DNA of 64,000 nt, taken from contig VTPC01000964.1 of the NCBI GenBank assembly GCA_011009095.1, positions 107,070 through 171,069 on the forward strand, in the 5' to 3' direction. The position numbers and the translations under genes were made by a program. Source of the DNA: Ignelater luminosus (taxonomy: Eukaryota > Arthropoda > Insecta > Coleoptera > Elateridae). The notes below the pieces were generated by a model that was not told where the DNA came from, made no database searches, and saw only the letters and a list, made by a program, of their open reading frames with translations. This document shows positions 56,527 to 64,000 of the stretch, piece after piece (position 1 is the first letter of the stretch; each line of letters begins with the position of its first letter).

Positions 56527-59301
56527 CAGTGGCGGCTCGTGGTATTGTGCGGTGGTAGATCCACGGCTTAGAGATTCAATGCAGGGGGGGGGGGTATAAA
56601 CATTTTAAAGTACAACATTGCAAATCTTTCTCACTTTAGAAATTATGCAAATTTAAATTTTAAAAAGTACGAACTTAAGAAAAAGGAAGGGTTTGTAATT
56701 TTGTATGTTACCTTTCCAATTCACTAAAAGCGATGAATATTTACCAACTTACCAAAGTATCCTATTCTATTAACTATTAAAGTTACATTTAAATCAGTCA
56801 ATGTTAACAACATAAATGTTTAAATTGTACGGTATGTGAAATCCATTTTCCGTTCTTTTTTATTAGCAAATGTGTCAATCACTCTCTTATTAAAATTTTC
56901 CATGTTATTAAGAAAAGCTTTTTCAGCTGATAGCATTCCCAATGCACTGAGCCTTTCTTCCTTCATGGAGTTTCTTAGAAAAGTTTTGATCCTTTTCAGC
57001 ATGGAGAAACAACGCTCGGCTTCGGATATAGACATGAGCGTTGTCACTAATACTTCCAAAAGATTTAAGGTTTCTTGAAAAGTACTACGCATTCCTTCTT
57101 GTGAAATTAACGATAAAAGATTGACATCCCCAGAAACATTCCTCAACTCTTCTCGTTCATAAAGTACCTGCAGTTCCGTCTTCAATATATGTTTTTCTAA
57201 AAAAGGATAAACACTAACCACTTCAGAAAGATACTTTTCTGGAAATCTCTGGCGATATTTGGGAAATTTTTTCACCTCAAATAAATTTGTAGCTACTAGA
57301 TGTCCAGTGAAACTAAATCTTGTTCTTATTTGCTGAATAATAGAGTCACAAACTTCCAAGGCTTCTATTTTCTTATTTAGATGCTGCATGCGTGACCTTT
57401 TTTGAGCAGATGCGTCATCTTCTAAAAGTTGCATATCACTTTCAATATTTGCAATAATTTAATCCATTTGATTGCATATTTTTTGTATCTCATTTTTAAA
57501 ATTCTGTAAATCTTGTCTAATCTTGACTGGGTCGATATTTGTCTTTTGTAATTGTTTAAAGATTATTTCAACGTAAGGCATTATTTTATGAAAAATTGTC
57601 AACTAAAATATAAAATCCTTGTTTCTTAATCTAAGTTTGTAGATTCCGAAGTACTGTTTTCGTCATTTTCCAATGTCTTCATGACGCTTATCAGCTCCTG
57701 TCTGTATTCATAAACAGTGTTAACGTCCCGTGAAAGAAAATTCCATCTAGTTTGCGACGAACGTGGTAATCTCGTTTGAACAATTTCATCTAGGACCCTT
57801 GTTCTTTTGGGAGAAGTAGAAAAAAAGGAGCAAAGTCCAGTTAAGTGCGAAAAAAAGATTCCAACTGATTTATTAACGGACGTTGTACTGCTCATTATTA
57901 GGTTAATTTGATGAGCATAGCAATGAACGTAGTTGGTTAAAGGATATTTTTCTCTTAGTATTTTTTGAACTCCATTCAAATCGCCGCTCATGACTGACGC
58001 CCTCTGTGCAATGAGCTTGTTTGGCGTGCCGCTAATTAAAGGATCAATTTCTTTTAAAATGTAATCTGCGATAGAAACAGCATCATGTTTGGGAGGATTT
58101 ACAAAATTCCAAAATCTTTCTACTGGTTTACTATCCGAAATATAACGTAAAATGATAAGAGGGTGTAATTCAGTTAAAACATTTGTGGATTCATCTGCAA
58201 TAACAGCAATATAATTTGCTTTTTTATTTCCTTGGAAACTTCCTCGTGATACACCTCAATCATACATTGTAGTAATTCATTCTGGGCTGTCTTAGAGGTT
58301 CCTTTAAACCCTGACGATTTCTTAAAATGTTCTTTTAAATCCTTATCTAAATGGGAACTAAAATCAACAAGTTCTCGAAATACTCATTTGTTTTCGGATT
58401 CGTCGTACTCGTCCTGCCCCCGTAAAGCTAGTTCTAGAGCACCACAAAACCGGATACAGTTAATTATGGTATTTAATACATAACGATTTTTCTCGACTTG
58501 TTCATTGTGTGATATTATTGTTCGTCTGTACGCAGAGTTTAGCTGACTCAGAATATTTGCTCGGCCAAGCATCGTAAAACAAAACATGTTATTCATGTGG
58601 GCTTTCGACTTTTCGTGGCTTTTCATTTTATCCATATATGAACCAGATTCTTGATTCCAATTTTCGTCCACATCGCTTCGCCACCGAATAAAACACACGA
58701 AAAACAAAACAATGCGTGTTTATCGTCACACCCACATATTCAATCATTTTTGAAATAAACATTTCTATTAAATTTTCTAATTCGTCCTTTAAAACTAGAT
58801 TTCGAAGTGAAGGCACCCTGTGTATTCGAAATATTTAAATCTGGCAGAGGTCTTCCGAGTTCTTTTATTTCGATCTTTTCTCTCAAAGAATAGGTAGAAA
58901 AAAATTTTTTAAAAGCTCACCTATTGCGTTCATATTGCACTTCACTTTTACACTTCACGTCAAGTTTCATACAGGGCGTAGCGCAACTAACACGACGCGT
59001 TCGCACCACGTATCGATGGTAAGTGGGCTACAGGAGCCACTTGTAGCTTGGCTCAACTTAAAAGCGTTGGAGCCGCACTTTGACTGGCTTCAAACTTTTA
59101 TTTCTATCATTTTGTACGCACGGTGTTTACTTGTTCACTATATTTATATTTATAAAATAGCAATTTTTAATTTTTTAATCTCTTGTAAAGGTCAGACCTT
59201 AAAGGAGAAAATCTTAAAAGTATAAATTATTTTTTTCAAATTTCAAAATGTCTTTGTGGTGGTGCTGTGGCTTCTTGGCTCCTTATAATGGGCCGCCACT
59301 G
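56527..59301 (-). mobile_element. hAT element, 2775 bp, inserted in the Jockey LINE
   Basis: The ends are CAGTGGCGGC at 56527 and its reverse complement GCCGCCACTG ending at 59301. The 8-bp target duplication ATTTCATC is perfect (56519-56526 and 59302-59309), diagnostic of hAT. Deleting the element and one duplicate restores an uninterrupted Jockey reading frame, so the insertion point is certain. A run of 11 G lies near the left end (56584-56594). The interior holds one broken transposase gene on the minus strand. Confidence 0.95.
56820..58890 (-). pseudogene. hAT transposase (ZMYM1-like, DUF4371 type), broken
   Basis: Read on the minus strand. Near 58830 a TTF-type zinc-finger region, frameshifted (NDWICGCDDKHALFCFSC, then SHEKSKAHMNN). 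Then FTMLGRANILSQLNSAYRRT, HNEQVEKNRYVLNTIINC and IRFCGALELALRGQDEY, the DUF4371 start. The YIAVIADEST motif with a likely catalytic Asp is at about 58190-58215. Next come QRASVMSGDLNGVQKILREK, YVHCYAHQINLIMS and RSSQTRWNFLSRDVNTVY. The C-terminal dimerisation part SISEAERCFSMLKRIKTFLR is at about 56970-57040, ending MDFTYRTI at 56823. At least two stops (about 57460 and 57624) and several shifts break the frame. Order and spacing are normal for the family, so decay is by point changes rather than deletion. Confidence 0.85.
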
Positions 59302-61390
59302 ATTTCATCTACAAGTCTACTTGCAAGTCTATCTGAATGTATGCTCTTTCTCGCTCCATATTTCTTACTCATTCTTTGGATTTATTCTTTTACAGGAAGC
59401 ACTTTTAAGTTGCTATGTAGCACCTGGTTTGGGATGTACCACGGTGCGTTGACTATTGATTTTAAAACTTTCCTTTGAAAACCATGGAGTATTTCTATAT
59501 TTCAGCTGCTCGTCGTGCCCTACAATTGAATGTCGTACGTACACACTGGCTTCACGATACTTTTATACACGAGTAGTTTGTCGTTCAAAGATAGTTGAGA
59601 ATCTCTTCTGGCGATCCAATAGAGCTTGGTGAACAAAATACCAAGCTGTTTTCTTTTCGTGAAAATGTGCTTACGCCAATTTAGCTTCGTGTCTAGATGC
59701 ATCCTCAGGTACTTGATGTTATCTTCATGTTTGAGTTTATGGCCACAAAATGTGACATCTGGACAGTTTTCTTTTGTTTTAGTAAATGTGATATGTACCG
59801 ATTTATTTGAGTTGGCTTTAATTCCCCGTTGTTTGCGCCATTCTTAGACTTTAATTAATAATATTTTTAAATTGTGAAAGACCCTTTTGTGGCTATTGTA
59901 AGAGGCTAGTGTGGCCGTATCGTCAGCTAATGTAGCAGTTGTTGCCAGTCTTATTATTGGCGTATCGGCAGTAAGTAGGGTGTATAGCATAGAAACCAAA
60001 ACGCTGCCGTGTGGAACATCGGCCAATATTGGTTTTAGGTTGGTAATCTCTCCATATTGTTCGATGAAGAAGCATTATTTCGTACATTTGATGTGGTAGG
60101 CAATTTTTTACTTTGCAAAGTTCTTTATACCAGACTTCGTCGAAGGTCTGTGTAATATCCAAGAATGCAGCAGAGTAGTATCTTTTCCCTTCTACATCGC
60201 TATTTATTTTATGGATTATTCTGTGTATCTGTTCAACAGTTCCGTGTTTATTTCTAAAACCAAATTGGTAATCAGGGACAACCTTGTTGCTGGATAGTAT
60301 TGGTTGTATTTTTTAAGGAAATTTTTTCAAAAACCTTGGACATCATAGGAAGCAGACTAATAGGTCTGTACGAGCTCAATTCTTCTGTTGGTTTTCCATG
60401 TTTAGGAATCATGGTGATCTTTGTGATTTTCTAGTCACCAGGAAAGTGTTAAATAAATAGTTCCTGTAACAGTTTACCAGTGATCAGGTCGTATCCTGGT
60501 GGTGTTCTTTATTAAAAACATTCTATATTTCCTTTTGTGTTAGTCTTCTTAACGGGAAAATCATTTGTTAAGGATATTCTAAACTGCTCTCTAGTTGGTC
60601 GTTTACGTCGTTCACATGCAAACGGTTAAAATGCGTTTTCTAGGTGTTTAGCGAAAGCAGTTGCTGTTTCTTGATTCGTTTTTGCCTAACATCAATTTAG
60701 ATCTCTTACAGGCGGATAAGTGATTTGTGGCCTTTTCAGAAATTTTATCGCCCTCCATAGAGAATATTGGGTTCTATCAATTGCGTCAAGGTTTTCTCAG
60801 TAGTTTTAAATACCGTCGTTTTTCACTTTTAACATCAGCTTCTTAAGGTCTTTACTTGCTTTATTGAGTGCCGTTTTGTTTTCAAGTGTGCAATTTTTTT
60901 GCCAAAGTTTCTTTATGTGTTTTTCTCAACTATCTTTTGTTTCAAGAAAGGTAGACAGTTTGAGCATTAGTTGGAGTAATCGCAGGCGTTGCGTTCCAAG
61001 CCGTTTATCGTACTTGTTTGGTTAGTGTCGACACAGAGCTCTCTATTTGTACAGAGGTATTTAGTGGTATTTTCAAATCGATATTCAGTTCTAAATTTTC
61101 TCTGAAGCATTCCCAGTTGGTTTTCTTGTTATCTAGAGTTGGTGGTATTTCTCTCAGAGATATTTGCGATAAGAGGGTTACTATGATCACTCGCAAGTTC
61201 GTAATATGACGTTGTCCTGCATAATTTCGGATTTATATTTTTGAGTAAGCAGAAATCAAATAAATAAATCTGGTACTTTTCTCCTGTCGCTAGGCCAGTA
61301 TGTTGGCTCGCCCGTTACAAGATTAATGTTTTATTCTTTCATAGCTACAAGCATTTTTCTGGCCTCTAAGAAGCTTATTGCAATATGTAT

Positions 61391-64000
61391 GTTTCTTCAA
61401 TTTCAAAACTGGTTAACAGAGGGAGTTACCAACATTCCAGAAAGGGACGACTTAAACAAAAAAGCCTAAACATTAACAATTTTAAATTTAGGTAAGTGAT
61501 TTTGCTGACCGAATTCTAAATCCAATGAGGATTTAAAAACATCTACTTAATAATAGTGGAATGTTTACATGTTAACAAAATGTATTTGTTGTTTTATAAC
61601 AAACAAACGATTTTCATACTATCAATTCCGGGAACAAAGACCGACAAAGATAATCTTCATAGAAAACCAACATATTTGAATTTTATATGATTTTAAAAAT
61701 TAGCTGGACAAGTATATTTACCCCACATTTGTTAATCAAAGAATCTTTATATTAATTGAATTGAAGTTGAGTAGAGATATATCAGCTCCCATCTGGCTTA
61801 CTTAAGCTAATTACTTATTTAGCTTCTAGGCAGTGCATGGTAATAAACCTACACCAGCAGTGTCACAAGTCGAATAAAGATGCTCCTACTGACTGATGTA
61901 ATCATTGTACCCAAAACAAACAGGTTAACAGTTTTTATTATTGATAAACCTCCAGATAAGTAGGTACCAAATGCGATCTTAATCTAAATCTACTAACCGA
62001 CACGGAACTGCCAGGCCAGGAGCCTTTCCAGTGCGGTACAAAGATCTATACTAGTCCAAGCTCAATAGTGACAAGTTCGCAGTCTGGAAATTAATCTTAA
62101 AATCTACCATTTAAACTGTAATATCTGTAGAAACATGTGAAAGCTTGTTACAAGTCAAGACATTACACATTCTAATATTACACAACAGTAACCTTTCAGT
62201 TTCGAATACAACATAATGGCATTTTATTGGCGTAGGAGTGCAGTCAGAAATAGATGCAGACGTTTAACTCCAGTGTTCTTTTGTGCTTGAAGTTCATCGT
62301 GTGGGATGTACAGTACCAGACGAGTCTAAATTTACATTAAACTTAATTTAAAAAGAGTCTATTGTGGAGAAAAGTAGATAAAGCGACATAAAACAATACT
62401 TCACGTCTTTCTGGGTAGTCGTCAGGAGCAATGGTGTTACAGTTACGAGTTTCCATTTTAAAATGAGTTGTACTAGAAGGTAAAACGATCTTAAGAAGAT
62501 TTAGAAGAACCTTTTTATGGTCTACTTTAGTAGTACTTGTAAAACATTGCATTTTATAAATGATAATGTTTTTCCTCTTATCCTAGGTAGGCATCATACT
62601 ATAGTTTTTGATCCTGTTTGCACAATTCTTGAATATGGTTTGTTTTGGAAGTCTGTGTATTTATGCATCTCATTAATAAACATTGCAGTCTCATTATTGT
62701 ATGGTTCCAGTATCCAGTGGACATTCTTGATAATAATTAGTGAATTAGTTGTTATGTAATCGCCGGCTATTTGCTCTTTCATTGTCTGGCCAGATAGACT
62801 GTGCAGGTATACACGGGACAGCAGTGCTCAACTAGACTATAGCAATATGCTGTTTGAAAATCGAATTTGAAACATAATTTCCGATTATAGATAATAAACT
62901 GCGTGTTCTCAAGTAAATTAAATCAATTGGGTTGTTCTGTGTACCAATTAAGGAAATCCTGCCTAATTATTTATTTACGTAGCGCTCGAGGTTGGATGGG
63001 ACGTTTTTTTGTAGCGTTACGTGTTAAGATCTAGCGTCACATAACTCATCTCTTAAAACTCTTGAGTTCACGAAGAACTCTCATGCTTGGTTTGCAATTA
63101 GAGGAGAGATTTTCCACGTCTGGTTAAGAATCCGAAGAGGAACCTGACGCCTGTATTTAAAATCTGGGAGGGAGATTGAGTTACGTTATAGATACATTAC
63201 AAAGGGAGGGAAGAGATTAAAAGCAAACTAATTCTGCCTTACCTTAAGGACAGCCTCAAAGTTAATCTTAAATGAAAGGAAGAAAGTCACAATGGAGTTT
63301 CAAAGTTTATTACATTGTTTTGATGCTTGCTGCAAAAGGTTATCTAGATTGGGTTAGGGCAAATATCAACCACAACTAACAACTGCTATACATGGGGAGA
63401 GGAAGCTTCGAACTCTTTATTAAATCGCTTCCGGGTACAGGTAGCCAGCGAGTACTTCCATAAAAATTCTCAGAGTAATATTTTTGTTACTTATGACTTT
63501 TGGTCAAGATTGTAAGTTTATTGCGGGACTTTTGTGTCCAGACGTTTATTGTGGTTGAGTCTTGATTCGAATTGTTGTATTGAGACTTCCAGATCTATTG
63601 TCAAACAAGGACAAAATTATCTTCCTCGTCCTTGTATTAATTCGAACCACGCCTTCTCCAATTTTAGTACTAGTGAGCATTCAGAACATTATTATTGCGG
63701 GGCTAAATTTCTTAGTTAAGTATTTAAATTCATTTTATCCTGCAACAAGGTCTAACGCGATAGACAATGAATAAAGTTACCTCACAGTCTAAAATATGTT
63801 TTTTAAAATAATTCCATTAGACGGTGGTGGAAAAGATCATTTTAATAGTGTTTGGGCTTGATCGTATACGATAGATAAATTCCATAAAAGGTATTCAACT
63901 GAAATGAATGATATAATTGAAGGGGCCAATGCAAGAAGTAGACATGTCGACAATTTACAATTTTACAGGAAACGAAAAAAAACGTTTGCAGCTTAAATAC
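61391..64000. other. Window end, no gene recognised
   Basis: AT-rich. Frames at 62343-62552 and 62594-62782 (minus) and 62517-62759 (plus) show no familiar motif. The first few hundred bases may be further decayed 5' Jockey sequence. Confidence 0.4.

Larger units (their letters stand above)
56275..61390 (-). mobile_element. Jockey-type LINE, decayed, interrupted by an hAT element
   Basis: Minus strand from about 61390. Endonuclease end: GEPTYWPSDRRKVPDLFDF and ELASDHSNPLIANI. Linker: NKKTNWECFRENLELNIDLK. RT: VVPDYQFGFRNKHGTVEQIH, SAAFLDITQTFDEVWYKEL, then VPHGSVLVSMLYTLLTAD (motif B), TLADDTATLAS (motif C, ADD intact), YLRMHLDTKLNWRKHIFTKR (thumb). C-terminal part: NIEILHGFQRKVLKSIVNAP, WYIPNQVLH, HSDRLASRLVDEI. 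The frame then continues across the hAT insertion as TETGRLKRFKPMDVPNRFIL and stops at 56455-56457. A short 3' region ends in a T-rich tract (A-rich on the minus strand) near 56275. Frameshifts and stops inactivate it. The 5' limit is approximate. Confidence 0.85.

Noticed and set aside
56584-56594. Run of eleven G
   Set aside because: Homopolymer near the hAT end; probably slippage or sequencing noise rather than a functional site.
59248-59478. 76-codon plus-strand open frame
   Set aside because: It is the antisense shadow of the Jockey C-terminal part (and spans the hAT boundary), so it is not a gene.
1-64000. CRISPR arrays, operons, riboswitches, rRNA genes, origins
   Set aside because: None seen. 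The window is eukaryotic nuclear DNA and the repeats present are explained by mobile elements or degenerate arrays.

Overview
The window looks like AT-rich nuclear DNA of an insect, or a closely related arthropod. It has small exons bounded by GT-AG splice sites, introns of many kilobases, and the transposon families typical of insect genomes (mauritiana-type, irritans-type and DD41D mariners, pogo, piggyBac, hAT, Jockey, RTE-like and Penelope-like elements). Nothing bacterial, viral or organellar was seen, and the species cannot be named from this sequence.

The only host gene I can support is a metabotropic glutamate receptor on the minus strand. Three consecutive coding exons are visible, in transcript order 44218-44392, 16774-16880 and 8077-8226. 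Their splice phases fit one another exactly and together they give the C-terminal part of the ligand-binding domain. Introns of about 27.3 kb and 8.5 kb separate them. No exon beyond these three was found, so the receptor gene runs off at least one side of the window, or its other exons were missed. Most of the remaining sequence is therefore intronic or flanking DNA of this gene.

Layout: 0-1.8 kb, a broken CXC-domain repeat gene and the 3' end of a piggyBac element. 3.8-4.1 kb, a LINE reverse-transcriptase scrap. 5.7-6.8 kb, nested hAT-type MITEs. 8.1 kb, a receptor exon. 10.4-11.7 kb, a mauritiana-type mariner that has lost its first catalytic Asp. 12.5-13.1 kb, a degenerate tandem array. 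16.8 kb, a receptor exon. 17.7-20.4 kb, a simple array followed by a 5'-truncated RTE-like LINE. 22.4-23.7 kb, an intact DD41D mariner with perfect inverted repeats. 23.7-26.7 kb, Penelope-like and pogo remnants. 28-35 kb, two diverged tandem copies of one LINE, the first interrupted by a short irritans-type mariner. 36.5 kb, a tRNA-like SINE candidate. 37.8-39.2 kb, a mariner whose transposase frame needs an 88-bp intron removed. 40.5-43.4 kb, another LINE remnant and a duplicated block. 43.9 kb, a MITE. 44.2 kb, a receptor exon. 45.0-47.5 kb, a full-span pogo element. 56.3-61.4 kb, a Jockey LINE interrupted by a 2.8-kb hAT element with a perfect 8-bp target duplication.

The mobile elements do not form a pathway. 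They record successive insertions, and several relative ages can be read from nesting. The best candidates for a second look are the intact DD41D mariner, the mariner with a spliceosomal-type intron, and the hAT-in-Jockey nest. I found no CRISPR array, operon, rRNA gene or intact tRNA gene.
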